A stretch of 64,000 bases of DNA from Oceanibaculum indicum P24 (GCF_000299935.1 NZ_AMRL01000003.1:124001-188000); one strand, 5' to 3'. Shown: positions 42,860 to 54,347, numbered from the stretch's first letter. Notes: generated from the sequence alone by a model not told the origin. Translations and numbers: made by a program.

Positions 42860-43558
42860 TCAGACGAAGCGGGTCACGCCGCCATCGACGCGCAGGCTCT
42901 GCCCGGTGATGTAGCTGGCACCGTCCGACAGCAGGAAGGCGGTCGCGGTGGCGATCTCCGAGGCATGGGCATAGCGCTGCATCGGGATGCGGGCACGGCG
43001 CGCATCCTTTTCCGGCAGGCTGTCCACAAAGCCCGGCAGCACGCAGTTCATGCGGATGCCAAGGGCGGCATGTTCGTCGGCGTAGAGCTTGCTCCAGGCA
43101 CTCAGCGCGGCGCGCAGCGTGCTCATCGGGAAGTCCGCCTCCGGCTCCAGCGCGGCGTAGGAGGAGATGTTGACGATGGCGCCCTTGCCCTGATTCTGCA
43201 TGATCGGCGTCACCAGCCGCGCCATGCGGATGACGTTCAGCAGCACCATGTCGAAGCCCTTGTGCCAGTCGGCATCGCTGATATCGAGCAGCGGCCCCTT
43301 CGGCGCATGGCCGGTATTGTTCACCAGCACGTCGATGCGGCCATAGCTTTCCATCGCCAGGGCAACCAGCGCCTCAAGATCGGCGGGTTCGGTCACGCTG
43401 CCGCGGATCGCCTTGCCACCCAGCTTTTCGGCCAGGTCCAGCACCGCCTCGCCGGGCGACAGCAGCACGGGCTTATAGCCCTGTGCGGCCAGTTCCGTCG
43501 CAATCGCCGCCCCGATGCCGCGCCCCGCCGCCGTAACCAGCGCAACCTTCTCCGCCAT
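42860..43558 (-). CDS. SDR-fold protein lacking the catalytic Tyr and Lys
   Basis: This 232-residue protein has an intact cofactor motif TAAGRGIG (9-16), NNTGHAP near 80 and the end YITGQSLRVDGGVTRFV, so it still folds as a classical SDR. The catalytic Ser region ISSYAAL (131-137) is present, but where YxxxK should be, the sequence is MSTLR: Tyr is Met145 and Lys is Arg149. The frame is open throughout. It may be a cofactor-binding protein, a non-reductase, or inactive. The rest of the reading frame is like its neighbours in codon use. Confidence 0.83.
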   Translation of the reverse strand: MAEKVALVTAAGRGIGAAIATELAAQGYKPVLLSPGEAVLDLAEKLGGKAIRGSVTEPADLEALVALAMESYGRIDVLVNNTGHAPKGPLLDISDADWHKGFDMVLLNVIRMARLVTPIMQNQGKGAIVNISSYAALEPEADFPMSTLRAALSAWSKLYADEHAALGIRMNCVLPGFVDSLPEKDARRARIPMQRYAHASEIATATAFLLSDGASYITGQSLRVDGGVTRFV

Positions 43559-43627
43559 CGCCCTATCTCCCGTCCTGTGATTTGGACGCGAAGACTAGGC
43601 GAGGCGGATCAGGCCGGCAAGTGGGGG

Positions 43628-44386
43628 TTACAGCACCGTCAGCATGCTGGCGACTAGCGGATGGCGCACAATGTCCTGCTCGCGAAGGCGCACAACGGCG
43701 ACATCGTCCAGCGCCTCCAGCCGGCGGGAAATCTCGGCAAGGCCCGACAGTTCCGGCAGCAGGTCGGTCTGGTCCGGATCGCCGGTCAGCACCATGGTGG
43801 AATTCCAGCCCAGCCGCGTCAGCAGCATCTTGATCTGGCCATAGGTGCAGTTCTGCGCCTCGTCGATGACGATGAAGGCGTTGTTCAGCGTGCGCCCGCG
43901 CATATAGGCGACCGGCGCGATCTCGATGGAGCCATCGGTCATCAGCGTCTTCAGTCGCTTGCCGCCCAGACGTTCGTTCAGCGCGTCGTAGAGCGGGCGC
44001 AGATACGGCGCCAGCTTGTCCTCCAGGCTGCCTGGCAGATAGCCCAGGCTCTCGCCGGCCTCGACCGCCGGGCGGGTCAGCAGGATGCGCGCCACCTTGC
44101 CCTGCTCGAAAGCCTCCACCGCCTTGGCAATGGCGAGGTAGGTCTTGCCGGTGCCGGCCGGCCCGACCGCCACCACCATGTGCTTCGTCTCCATCGCCGC
44201 CATCAGCGACTGCTGGTTCTCGCCCATCGGGCGCACCGTCTTCACGTAACGCTGCTCACGGCTGGCCTCGTCATAGCCTTCATCCAGCGGGTGCCAGCCT
44301 GGCGCCCCAGGGAAGAGTGCCCTTACATTCGCTTCTCGGGTTCGGGATTCGCGGACCTGTGCCTGACGGGCGGAACGCTTGGCCAT
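43628..44386 (-). CDS. PhoH-like ATPase
   Basis: This 252-residue protein has Walker A GPAGTGKTYLA at 75-85, LLTRPAVEAGESLGYLPGSLEDKL, Walker B FIVIDEAQNCTYGQIKML and TGDPDQTDLLP, the PhoH family pattern (superfamily 1-like NTPase). It is the short PhoH form without a PIN domain and is linked to RNA metabolism and stress. A terminator-bearing non-coding stretch lies upstream. PhoH-like proteins often lie near ybeY, which is absent here. Confidence 0.88.
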   Translation of the reverse strand: MAKRSARQAQVRESRTREANVRALFPGAPGWHPLDEGYDEASREQRYVKTVRPMGENQQSLMAAMETKHMVVAVGPAGTGKTYLAIAKAVEAFEQGKVARILLTRPAVEAGESLGYLPGSLEDKLAPYLRPLYDALNERLGGKRLKTLMTDGSIEIAPVAYMRGRTLNNAFIVIDEAQNCTYGQIKMLLTRLGWNSTMVLTGDPDQTDLLPELSGLAEISRRLEALDDVAVVRLREQDIVRHPLVASMLTVL

Positions 44387-44431
44387 ACTGCAAGCTCCTC
44401 AGGTAAGAGACGGGATATGTCGGGTAAAGCC

Positions 44432-44611
44432 GGAAACGAAAATGCCTCCCAATGGGAGGCACAGGAGATCGATCATTCTGGGAAGGCTGGCGAGCGGGCT
44501 TGCGGGCGATAGCGAAACCGGCCTGTTCCGCCTCGATAGCATGAGGGGGACTGCACGATCCGCTGTTACCGGCAAGGGAAGCATGGGCCATCCATCCTTC
44601 GTTCCGTTTCC
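44432..44611 (-). ncRNA. Candidate small RNA or leader upstream of phoH
   Basis: The 348-base gap between phoH and ppk2 has no good ORF. On the minus strand it holds promoter-like hexamers CGGACA (44641-44646) and TATGAT (44618-44623) 17 bases apart, a predicted start near 44611, and an intrinsic terminator TGCCTCCC-ATT-GGGAGGCA (44443-44461) followed by TTTTCGTTT. The product would be about 180 nt, and its first bases GGAAACG pair with CGTTTCC at its end. It may also serve as an attenuator before phoH (start 44386). Confidence 0.45.
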
Positions 44612-44734
44612 GCAAGAATCATATCGCGCTGCAGCAGTTATGTCCGCATCAAATTGCGGCTTCATCAAAGATTCACACTAGATGTAGTGAACGCGTTACC
44701 ATGGCGCCCTGACCGGAGCAGAGCTGGAACAGCC

Positions 44735-45571
44735 ATGAGCAAGAAAAAGGACAAGCCGGAGGCCGGCGGTTTCCTGATCCGCGGCAGGCCGGATCTGGAC
44801 CGGCTGGCGAACGACCATCACGTCAGCGACGCGGCCTTCGAGAAGCGGATCAAGCCGCTGCAGGAAACGCTGCAACGCCTTCAGCAGGCCTATCTGGGCA
44901 GCCGGGAACGCGCCGTTGTCGTGCTGGAAGGCTGGGACACCGCCGGCAAGGGCGGGCTGGTGCGCCGGCTGGGCTGGACCTTCGACCCACGCAGCTTCAA
45001 GGTCCATTCCACCGCCGCCCCGAACGCCATCGAGGCGCGCCAGCATTACCTGCAGCGTTTCTGGGAAAGGCTGCCGCTGCATGGCCAGATCACCGTGTTC
45101 GACCGGTCCTGGTACGGAAGGGTGCTGGTGGAGCGGGTCGAGAATCTGACACCGGAGCCGGCCTGGCAGCGCGCCTATGAGGAGATCAACGCCTTCGAGC
45201 GCATGCTGGTCGATGATGGCGTGCGGCTGGTGAAGCTGTTCCTGCACATCAGCCGCGAGGAACAGGCGAAGCGCTTCCGCGACCGGATGGAAAACCCGCT
45301 GAAGCGCTGGAAGCTGAGCTACGAGGATTTCCGCAACCACGCCCTGTGGGACGGCTACCGCACCGCCATCGAGGAGATGGTGGAGAAGACATCCACCGAG
45401 GCCGCACCCTGGCATGTCATCCCGTCCAACGACAAACCCTTCTCGCGCCTGGCCGCCATGGAGATCATCGCCGGCAGGCTGGGCCAGGGCGTCGATGTGA
45501 CGCCGCGCGAGCTGGATGCCGAATTCCGCTATCTGGCGGAAAAGACGCTGGGGAGCGGGAACGGCGGCTAG
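44735..45571 (+). CDS. ppk2: Polyphosphate kinase 2 (PPK2)
   Basis: This 278-residue P-loop kinase has Walker A GWDTAGKGG at 66-74, the PPK2 lid motif DRSWYGRVLVERV (about 125-137) and the basic RFRDRMENPLKRWK. PPK2 uses polyphosphate to phosphorylate nucleoside mono- or diphosphates. The class is not settled by sequence here. I start at MSKKKDKPEAG (ATG 44735). The stop TAG is shared in a CTAG palindrome with the convergent PAS gene. Confidence 0.92.
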   Translation: MSKKKDKPEAGGFLIRGRPDLDRLANDHHVSDAAFEKRIKPLQETLQRLQQAYLGSRERAVVVLEGWDTAGKGGLVRRLGWTFDPRSFKVHSTAAPNAIEARQHYLQRFWERLPLHGQITVFDRSWYGRVLVERVENLTPEPAWQRAYEEINAFERMLVDDGVRLVKLFLHISREEQAKRFRDRMENPLKRWKLSYEDFRNHALWDGYRTAIEEMVEKTSTEAAPWHVIPSNDKPFSRLAAMEIIAGRLGQGVDVTPRELDAEFRYLAEKTLGSGNGG

Positions 45572-46122
45572 AGGCTGGTCTCGCTCCAGGAGTCCGTGCC
45601 GTCGAGCGGGATATAGGTCCGCACCTGGCGGATCGGCACCGGCCCGGACGGGTTGTTCGGCGACACCCATGAGTGGGTAGTCGCCCCCAATATCCGGCTG
45701 ACGCGGCCTGTCTTTTCATCCGCAATCGGCAGCAGCAACCGCTCGCCGCTGGCCGGGCGGGTTGCCTCGGCATAGACGCGCCCCGCAATATGGACCACGG
45801 CAGGACGGGAAATCGCGGTATCGAAATAGCCCATGACGCGGGGTTGGGCGGAGCGTTTTACCAGCTCGTCGAGATAGCGCCCGACGATGCTGCCACCATA
45901 GGCCACCTTCACATGCTCGCCGATGCTGAGGTAGCGGAACCGGCGGGGATGCCCCTGCTCCTCCACCAGCCAGTGAATGTTCAGCAGATCCGGCCCCAGC
46001 CTGGGCTGCAGCTGCTCGAAGGAAGGCGGCGTGCCGCTATCTTCCAGCGCGTCCTGCCAGTGCGTGGCGAGGGCGAGCAGCCGGGCATCCTGAATCTGGG
46101 CGGCGGCAATAACGTCGATCAT
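45568..46122 (-). CDS. PAS-domain protein of the PAS_5 type
   Basis: This 184-residue protein resembles the short PAS_5 proteins of alphaproteobacteria: LLALATHWQDALEDS, RPRLGPDLLNIHWLVEE (near 45), FRYLSIGEHVKVAYGG, then YFDTAISRPAVVHIAGRVY and LLLPIADEKTGRVSRILGATTH. It has no kinase or output domain, so it is a sensor-only module or interaction protein. Its promoter region carries an AT-rich palindrome. It overlaps the ppk2 stop by 4 bases. Confidence 0.75.
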   Translation of the reverse strand: MIDVIAAAQIQDARLLALATHWQDALEDSGTPPSFEQLQPRLGPDLLNIHWLVEEQGHPRRFRYLSIGEHVKVAYGGSIVGRYLDELVKRSAQPRVMGYFDTAISRPAVVHIAGRVYAEATRPASGERLLLPIADEKTGRVSRILGATTHSWVSPNNPSGPVPIRQVRTYIPLDGTDSWSETSL

Positions 46123-46179
46123 GCTGATCCTTCTTCTGCGGCGCTGGCATTCTGCCGGCGCTGTGCCTCTGGGAGGCGC

Positions 46180-46212
46180 AATGTCGTTATAATTAATTAT
46201 TTGAACGACATT
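46180..46212. promoter_or_regulatory. Operator-like palindrome upstream of the PAS gene
   Basis: AATGTCGTT (46180-46188) and AACGACATT (46204-46212) are a perfect 9-bp inverted repeat around an AT-only core. On the minus strand a -10-like TATAAC lies inside it, 18 bases after TTCAAT. A factor bound here would cover the promoter of the PAS gene, whose start is at 46122. Confidence 0.55.
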
Positions 46213-46307
46213 GAAAGAAAAGACAGTTTTCGTCCTGCCTTTTTTATTTCATATTCCTGATATGTGTCTGACATGCCAGGGCCTGCCGGCGAACGGCAGC
46301 CCGATAC

Positions 46308-46334
46308 GGAAAGGGGGCCAGTGGCCCCCTTTCC
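46308..46334. terminator. Terminator next to ppdK
   Basis: GGAAAGGGGGCCA-GT-GGCCCCCTTTCC forms a near-perfect 12-13-bp stem 9 bases after the ppdK stop (minus strand). On the plus strand it is followed by TTTTGTG. The minus strand lacks a T-run, so ppdK termination relies on the stem, and the hairpin may work in both directions. Confidence 0.7.
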
Positions 46335-46343
46335 TTTTGTGCT

Positions 46344-49037
<2,694 letters not shown>

Positions 49038-49120
49038 CGTCGTTCCGCCTTGGCGTTGGACATCTGCCGCCACCCGCATGGTGGCCGGCTTCCTTTAGCG
49101 CCGCCCCGAAGGCGGCATCT

Positions 49121-49292
49121 CCCCTCACCCAGCTCCAGCTAACTCACTTTCGTTCGTAAGCTTTCGCATCCCTCTCCCCTTCCGGGGCGAGGGATAGGGA
49201 AAAATCTGTTAACTACCCTCGCCCCCTTGGGGGAGAGGGTTGCGCAGCCTTGGCGAGGCACTCGCCGAGCCTAGGCGCAGCTGGGTGAGGGG
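49121..49292. repeat. Large palindromic intergenic element between glyS and ppdK
   Basis: CCCCTCACCCAGCT (49121-49134) and AGCTGGGTGAGGGG (49279-49292) are perfect 14-bp inverted repeats. Between them are hairpins CCCTCTCCCC-TTCC-GGGGCGAGGG, CCCTCGCCCCC-TT-GGGGGAGAGGG and CTTGGCGAG-GCA-CTCGCCGAG. The whole 172-bp unit can form a multi-arm structure. Elements with a CCCTCACCC arm are common between genes in alphaproteobacteria. It may terminate glyS transcription. Confidence 0.75.
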
Positions 49293-49298
49293 GTAACC

Positions 49299-51368
49299 CT
49301 AACCCTCGACCTTCGAGAAGTCGGCCAGCTGGTTCATCGTATCGCGAATCTTCGCCAGCAGCTTCAGCCGGTTCTCGCGCAGTTCGGCATCCTCGGCATT
49401 CACCGTGACGCTCTCGAAGAAGCGGTCCACCGGTGCGCGCAAGCTGGCCAGCGAGGCCATGGCGGCGGCAAAATCCTCCGCCTTTAGCGCGTCCGCGATC
49501 TTCACCTCGATAACGCCCAGCGTGCCGTGCAGTTCCGCCTCCGCCACCTCGCCGCGCGCCTTGATGAGCTTCAGGTCGGCACGGCCCTCATAGGTGCGGC
49601 TGTCCTTCTTCTCCTCGATGGCGACGATGTTGGCGGCCCGGCGATAGGCGATCAGCAGGTTGGCGCCATCCTCGCTCGACAGGAAGGCAGCCAGTGCGTC
49701 CACCCGCTTCAGCAGGCGCACCAGATCATCCTCGTTACCGAGCGCGAACACGGCGGACACCAGATCGTGCCGCACGCCCTGCTCGCGCATCGCCACCTTC
49801 AACCTGTCGGCGAAGAAAGCCATCAGCTCGGCAACCACTTCCGGCTTGGCGCCGGCCTTGGCGAACACTTCCTGCAGCGACAGCCGCAGCCCATTCTCCA
49901 CGATCAGCCGGATGATGCCGAGGGCCGCACGGCGCAGCGCATAGGGGTCCTTGGAGCCGGTCGGCTTCTCGTCGATGGCGAAGAAGCCCACCAGCGTGTC
50001 CAGCTTGTCGGCCAGCGCCAGCGCGACCGAGTTCGGCGCGGTCGGGCAGCGGTCGGACGGGCCCAGCGGCGAGTAATGATCGGCGATGGCCTCGGCAACC
50101 GCCTCCCCCTCGCCATCATGGCGGGCGTAATAGCGGCCCATGATGCCCTGAAGCTCCGGAAACTCGCCGACCATGCCGGTGACGAGGTCGGCCTTGGCCA
50201 GCTGCGCGGCACGGTCCGCCACCTTCGCATCGGCGCCGGGGATCAGCGACGCCAGATGCGCGGCCAGCGCCCGAACGCGCCTGACCTTGTCGGCCAGCGT
50301 GCCCAGCTTGGCATGGAAGGTGATGTTGGCCAGCGCCGGCAGGCGCGACTCAAGGCTCTGCTTGCGGTCCTGGTCCCAGAAGAACTTGGCGTCGGACAGC
50401 CGGGCGCGCAGCACGCGCTCATTGCCGCCGATGATGACCGCACCGCCGTCGGACGGCTCCATGTTGGAGATGACGACGAAGTGCGGGGCAAGCGCGCCGC
50501 TCTTGGTCTCCACCGCGAAATATTTCTGATGCGACCGCATGGAGGTGGTCAGCACCTCCGGCGGCACGTCCATGAAGGCCTCGTCGATGCGGCCCAGCAG
50601 CGCCACCGGCCATTCGACCAGCCCGGTCACCTCGTCCAGCAGCGCTTCATCCGGCTTCAGCACGAGGCCGGCCTTGGAGGCCAGAGCCTCGGCCTGCGAC
50701 AGGATCGCGGCACGGCGCTCCGCCGGGTCGAGGATGACCCTGGCGGCCTTCAGCTTGGCCTTGTAGTCCTCGGCATTGTCCGCCGCCAGTTCGGCCGGCG
50801 CCAGGAAGCGATGGCCGCGCGTGCGGTCGCCGAACAGGATTTCCCGCCCGCCGCCGAGATCGAGCCGGCCCGGCAGCGCCTGCCCGTTGAACAGGCAGAG
50901 GATGGAGTGCATCGGGCGGACCCAGCGGAAATCGGATTCGCCCCAGATCATGGATTTCGGCCAGGGCAGCTTGCGGATCGCCTCGACCAGCAGTTCCGGC
51001 AGCACGTCCTGGGTGGCCGCGCCACGCTTCTCCACGGTCAGGAAATAGAACACGCCCTTGCCGGTATCGCGCTGCTCGCAAGCATCGATGGAGGCCAGGT
51101 TGTTGGCCTTCAGGAAGCCGGCCAGCGCCTGTTCCGGCGATCCCACGCGCGGGCCACGGCGTTCCTCCGTCACGTCCGGCTGGGTCAGCGGCAACCCCTC
51201 GACGGACAGCGCCAGCCGGCGCGGCGTCACATAGGCGGCAGCGCTTTCATACTCCAGCCCGGCGGCGGTCAGCCCGTCGCAGACCAGACGCTTCAGATCC
51301 TCGGCCGCGCGCGCCTGCATGCGCGCGGGAATCTCCTCGGAGAAAATCTCCAGCAGCAGATCGGCCAT
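49299..51368 (-). CDS. glyS: Glycyl-tRNA synthetase beta chain
   Basis: GlyS (689 residues) is the tRNA-binding chain of the alpha2-beta2 glycyl-tRNA synthetase. It starts [18 protein letters not shown], the family signature, with [14 protein letters not shown] and FEWPVALLG-like [16 protein letters not shown]. The catalytic chain GlyQ lies 3 bases upstream. HD-domain features near 420 and the anticodon-binding C-terminal region ([21 protein letters not shown]) are present. An operon of glyQ-glyS is typical in this phylum. Confidence 0.97.
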   Translation of the reverse strand: MADLLLEIFSEEIPARMQARAAEDLKRLVCDGLTAAGLEYESAAAYVTPRRLALSVEGLPLTQPDVTEERRGPRVGSPEQALAGFLKANNLASIDACEQRDTGKGVFYFLTVEKRGAATQDVLPELLVEAIRKLPWPKSMIWGESDFRWVRPMHSILCLFNGQALPGRLDLGGGREILFGDRTRGHRFLAPAELAADNAEDYKAKLKAARVILDPAERRAAILSQAEALASKAGLVLKPDEALLDEVTGLVEWPVALLGRIDEAFMDVPPEVLTTSMRSHQKYFAVETKSGALAPHFVVISNMEPSDGGAVIIGGNERVLRARLSDAKFFWDQDRKQSLESRLPALANITFHAKLGTLADKVRRVRALAAHLASLIPGADAKVADRAAQLAKADLVTGMVGEFPELQGIMGRYYARHDGEGEAVAEAIADHYSPLGPSDRCPTAPNSVALALADKLDTLVGFFAIDEKPTGSKDPYALRRAALGIIRLIVENGLRLSLQEVFAKAGAKPEVVAELMAFFADRLKVAMREQGVRHDLVSAVFALGNEDDLVRLLKRVDALAAFLSSEDGANLLIAYRRAANIVAIEEKKDSRTYEGRADLKLIKARGEVAEAELHGTLGVIEVKIADALKAEDFAAAMASLASLRAPVDRFFESVTVNAEDAELRENRLKLLAKIRDTMNQLADFSKVEG

Positions 51369-51371
51369 CGC

Positions 51372-52292
51372 TTATGCCCCTGCCTTGAGGGAATTGCTGC
51401 CGTGAGACGCAACCCAGGCTTCGCAGCAGCCCTTCGCCAGCGCGCGCACCCGGCCGATATAGGAGGCGCGCTCCTGCACGCTGATGACGCCGCGCGCATC
51501 CAGCAGGTTGAACAGGTGGCTGGCCTTCATGCACTTGTCATAGGCCGGCAGCGCCAGCGGCTGCGCCAGCCCCAGCAGATGCTGGCACTCGGCTTCGGCA
51601 TCCTTGAAATGCTGGAACAGGATGTCGGTGTCGGCATGCTCGAAATTGAAGGCGCTGAATTCCCGCTCAGACTGCAGGAAGACATCGCCATAGGTCTTGC
51701 CGCCCCGGTCCTTGGGCACGCCGTCATAATCCAGGTCATAGACGTTCTCGACGTCCTGGACATACATGATCAGCCGCTCCAGCCCGTAGGTCAGCTCGAC
51801 CGGCACCGGCTTGCACTCGATGCCGCCGACCTGCTGGAAATAGGTGAACTGCGTCACCTCCATGCCATCGCACCAGACTTCCCAGCCCAGCCCCCAGGCG
51901 CCCAGCGTCGGGCTTTCCCAGTCATCCTCGACGAAGCGGATGTCATGCTCGTGGGCATGGATGCCGATGGCCGCCAGGCTGCCCAGATACAGCTCCTGGA
52001 TATTGTCCGGCGAGGGCTTCATCAGCACCTGGAACTGGTAATAATGCTGCAACCGGTTCGGGTTGTTGCCATAGCGCCCGTCGGTCGGCCGGCGCGAGGG
52101 CTGCACATAGGCACAGTTCCAGTAATGATCGGGGCCCAGCGCGCGCAGCGTGGTCGCCGGATGGAAGGTGCCGGCACCCACCTCCATGTCATAAGGCTGC
52201 AGGATGACACAGCCCTGTGCGGCCCAGTATTGCTGGAGCGTCAGGATAATCGACTGGAAGCTGGTGGCGGCGGCTGGCCTACCGGCGGACAT
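51372..52292 (-). CDS. glyQ: Glycyl-tRNA synthetase alpha chain
   Basis: GlyQ (306 residues) makes glycyl-adenylate and works with GlyS. It starts with [20 protein letters not shown] and has the class II motifs [40 protein letters not shown] and [18 protein letters not shown]. The sequence is complete and conserved. It is first in the glyQ-glyS pair and divergent from the toxin-antitoxin genes. No T-box is seen upstream. Confidence 0.97.
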   Translation of the reverse strand: MSAGRPAAATSFQSIILTLQQYWAAQGCVILQPYDMEVGAGTFHPATTLRALGPDHYWNCAYVQPSRRPTDGRYGNNPNRLQHYYQFQVLMKPSPDNIQELYLGSLAAIGIHAHEHDIRFVEDDWESPTLGAWGLGWEVWCDGMEVTQFTYFQQVGGIECKPVPVELTYGLERLIMYVQDVENVYDLDYDGVPKDRGGKTYGDVFLQSEREFSAFNFEHADTDILFQHFKDAEAECQHLLGLAQPLALPAYDKCMKASHLFNLLDARGVISVQERASYIGRVRALAKGCCEAWVASHGSNSLKAGA

Positions 52293-52410
52293 TGCTTCTC
52301 TCGCGCTAGGATGAAACCGGTTTTTCGGTGCGGCGCAACATAGCGACCTGACCCGGCAGGGTCAAGAAACGGTCATGCAGGGTGCACTTGTTCTTCTGGC
52401 ACAGCCTTTC

Positions 52411-52433
52411 TAATATGACCATATAGGTGGTCA
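52411..52433 (+). promoter_or_regulatory. Promoter/operator of the toxin-antitoxin operon
   Basis: TGACCATATAGGTGGTCA (52416-52433) is a perfect 6-bp inverted repeat (TGACCA-N6-TGGTCA). It overlaps a weak -10 TAATAT (52411-52416) with TTGTTC 17 bases upstream. ATATGACCATAT (52414-52425) is a second palindrome. The ribosome site GGAGAG lies just after it. Antitoxins of this type repress their own operon by binding such sites. Confidence 0.65.
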
Positions 52434-52448
52434 CGAAGGAGAGATGCG

Positions 52449-52712
52449 ATGACCGCGACCAGCATGAAAGCCTCGGATTTCAAGGCACATTGTCTGCAGG
52501 TGATGGACGAAGTCGCCCGCACTGGCCAGCCCGTGACCATCACCAAGCGCGGCAAGCCGGTGGCCCGCATCGTGCCGGCGCGCGAGGGTGCGAAAGACAT
52601 CTTCGGCGCGCTGAAGGGCAGCGTGACCGTCACTGACCCCAATGACGATCTGATCGATCCGGTCGAGGTCGAATGGGAAGTGATCGAGGGCACGGAACCG
52701 AACCTGCCCTGA
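52449..52712 (+). CDS. Phd/YefM-family antitoxin
   Basis: This 87-residue protein has the Phd/YefM pattern in SMKASDFKAHCLQVMDEV, then TGQPVTITKRGKPVARIVPA, the DNA-binding half. The acidic tail (DPNDDLIDPVEVEWEVIEG) should wrap the toxin. Its stop TGA overlaps the toxin ATG by one base (TGATG), so the two are co-translated. An operator-like palindrome lies upstream. It neutralises the PIN toxin that follows. Confidence 0.9.
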   Translation: MTATSMKASDFKAHCLQVMDEVARTGQPVTITKRGKPVARIVPAREGAKDIFGALKGSVTVTDPNDDLIDPVEVEWEVIEGTEPNLP

Positions 52713-53113
52713 TGCTGGCGCTGGATACTCATACGCTGCTCTGGCTGATGGCCGAAAGCCCGTCGCTGGGTCGCAAGGCGAGAAGTGAGATCGATAGCGG
52801 GCGCGACGATGGCATTCTGGCGGTGCCGGCGATCTGCTTCTGGGAAGTCGCCCTGCTGCTGCGCAAGAACCGCGTCCGGCTGGACCGTCCGGTGGAAAAA
52901 TGGCGGCAGGATGTCCTTAGCGCTGACATCGCCGAACTGCCGATGACAGGCGAGATCGGCATCCTGTCGGTCCAGCTTGCCGATCTGCATGGCGATCCGG
53001 CGGACCGGCTGATCGCCGCCACCTGCCTAGTGCACAATGCCACGCTGCTGACCGCCGACCGACGGTTGCTCGACTGGAAAGGCGGGCTTCAGATGCAGGA
53101 TGCGCGGCAGTAG
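52712..53113 (+). CDS. vapC: VapC-type PIN-domain toxin ribonuclease
   Basis: This 133-residue PIN protein starts MLALDTHTLLWL. The acidic metal-binding residues are Asp5, Glu45 (FWEVALL), Asp98 (GDPADRL) and Asp116 (LLTADRRLL). Toxins of this family cut tRNA or other RNA when the antitoxin is lost. It belongs to the type II module with the antitoxin at 52449. It keeps all four acidic positions and shows no frameshift, so it is probably active. Confidence 0.9.
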   Translation: MLALDTHTLLWLMAESPSLGRKARSEIDSGRDDGILAVPAICFWEVALLLRKNRVRLDRPVEKWRQDVLSADIAELPMTGEIGILSVQLADLHGDPADRLIAATCLVHNATLLTADRRLLDWKGGLQMQDARQ

Positions 53114-53122
53114 CGGTCAGTC

Positions 53123-53440
53123 CTACGCCCCGTAGGGGCACAGCTCCCGGCCGCAATCGCGGGCACCGCGCGCCGGCACATAGGTGCCGCAGGTCGGGCA
53201 GGCCCGCATCTCCTGCGTTTCCTCGGCGGCAGCCTGCTTTTCCGCCTTGTCGCGTCGGAAGATACCGCCAAGACCGCCACCCTCACCACGCGGCGCAGCC
53301 TTCCTGGACTCGCCGCGCATCTCCCCCCGGGCGACCTCCCGGCGGGCACGTTCCAGCTTGGTGACCATCTTGAAGAAGAAGAACACCCCGGCGATGACCG
53401 CCGCCAGAACCAGAAGCTTGCTGAAACTCAAACCGAACAT
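53123..53440 (-). CDS. Small membrane-anchored protein with a cysteine cluster
   Basis: This 105-residue protein has a membrane helix at about 7-24, a charged middle (ERARREVARGEMRGE) and a C-terminal cysteine set ACPTCGTYVPARGARDCGRELCP that fits a zinc-ribbon-like site (two CxxC-type pairs). Alphaproteobacteria carry PP0621-like proteins with this layout; the function is unknown. It starts 16 bases after the SppA stop, in the same operon. Confidence 0.7.
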   Translation of the reverse strand: MFGLSFSKLLVLAAVIAGVFFFFKMVTKLERARREVARGEMRGESRKAAPRGEGGGLGGIFRRDKAEKQAAAEETQEMRACPTCGTYVPARGARDCGRELCPYGA

Positions 53441-53456
53441 CCCTGCCCCATCTTCC

Positions 53457-54347
53457 TTATAAGCCGTACCGCGCCCACAGCGCCCGTTCCTCCGCCGCAC
53501 CGATGGCCGCTTCCGGCAGCGCTTCCGCCCAGCCGCCCGCCTCTTTCGCCAGCCTAGCAGCCCCACCGGCGCGGAAGGCCAGCAGCGGGCGGCGCATGCC
53601 AACCGGATACAGCCTCACCTTGTCGCCGAAGCGCGCGCGCAACAAGCCCCGAAGATCGCCCAGCCCGTCAGCCAGTCCAAGCGAAACCGCCGTGCGGCCG
53701 GTCCAGAAGCTGCCATCGAACAATTCCGTCTCGCCGGGATGCAGCCGTTCGCCGCGCCGGCTTTCCACCAGCGCGCGGAAGCTGGCATGCATCTCCTCCT
53801 GGATGGCGCGCAGCCGGGCGACATCCTCCGGATTTTCCGGCTTGAACGGATCGAGCATGGATTTCGACTTGCCCGCCGTATAGACCCGGCGCTCGACGCC
53901 GATCTTCTCCAGCAGGTCCGGAAAGCCGAAGCCGGCGGTAATCACGCCGATGGACCCCAGGATCGAATTCTCGTCGGCGAAGATTTCATCTCCGGCGCAG
54001 GCCAGCCAGTAGCCGCCGGAGGCCGCCACATCCTCGACGAACACCAGCACCGGCAGCTTCTTTTCCGTCGCCAGGTCGCGGATGCGCTTGTGAATCAGCG
54101 CGGACTGCACCGGCGATCCGCCGGGCGAATTCACCACCAGCGCCACCGCTTTGGCATGGCGCATGGAAAAAGCGCGCTCCAGAACCGAGGCGAGGCCGGT
54201 GAGCGTCAGCCCGGCACGGAACGGCCCGACCTGCCCGATCACCCCGGCCAGCCGGACCACCGGCACCAGTGGCGCGCGGCGCCGGGCGATCCGGTCGCCA
54301 ATCCAGGAGAAGATCGACCTATAAGCCATTATCGAACCCGCTTTCAT
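53457..54347 (-). CDS. S49-family signal peptide peptidase (SppA/SohB-like)
   Basis: This 296-residue peptidase has the catalytic serine Ser110 in DVAASGGYWLACAGD and the lysine in AGKSKSMLD (about 162). LVVNSPGGSPVQS supplies the oxyanion strand. It is the short, single-domain SppA form and would cut remnant signal peptides in the membrane. An alternate ATG at 54329 gives a 290-residue form. No clear N-terminal anchor is visible, and SohB is the alternative name. Confidence 0.88.
   Translation of the reverse strand: MKAGSIMAYRSIFSWIGDRIARRRAPLVPVVRLAGVIGQVGPFRAGLTLTGLASVLERAFSMRHAKAVALVVNSPGGSPVQSALIHKRIRDLATEKKLPVLVFVEDVAASGGYWLACAGDEIFADENSILGSIGVITAGFGFPDLLEKIGVERRVYTAGKSKSMLDPFKPENPEDVARLRAIQEEMHASFRALVESRRGERLHPGETELFDGSFWTGRTAVSLGLADGLGDLRGLLRARFGDKVRLYPVGMRRPLLAFRAGGAARLAKEAGGWAEALPEAAIGAAEERALWARYGL

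Noticed and set aside
44432-44611. 6S RNA identity for the small-RNA candidate
   Set aside because: Length and paired ends fit, but I cannot see the central bubble, and a strong hairpin near the 3' end is unlike 6S. No identity is claimed.
44399-44668. 89-codon minus-strand frame in the phoH-ppk2 gap
   Set aside because: It runs through the terminator hairpin, has no ribosome site and no domain; a non-coding RNA is more plausible.
49527-52343. Open frame of 938 codons on the plus strand opposite glyQ and glyS
   Set aside because: Both synthetase genes are certain on the other strand; the frame is an artefact of codon bias.
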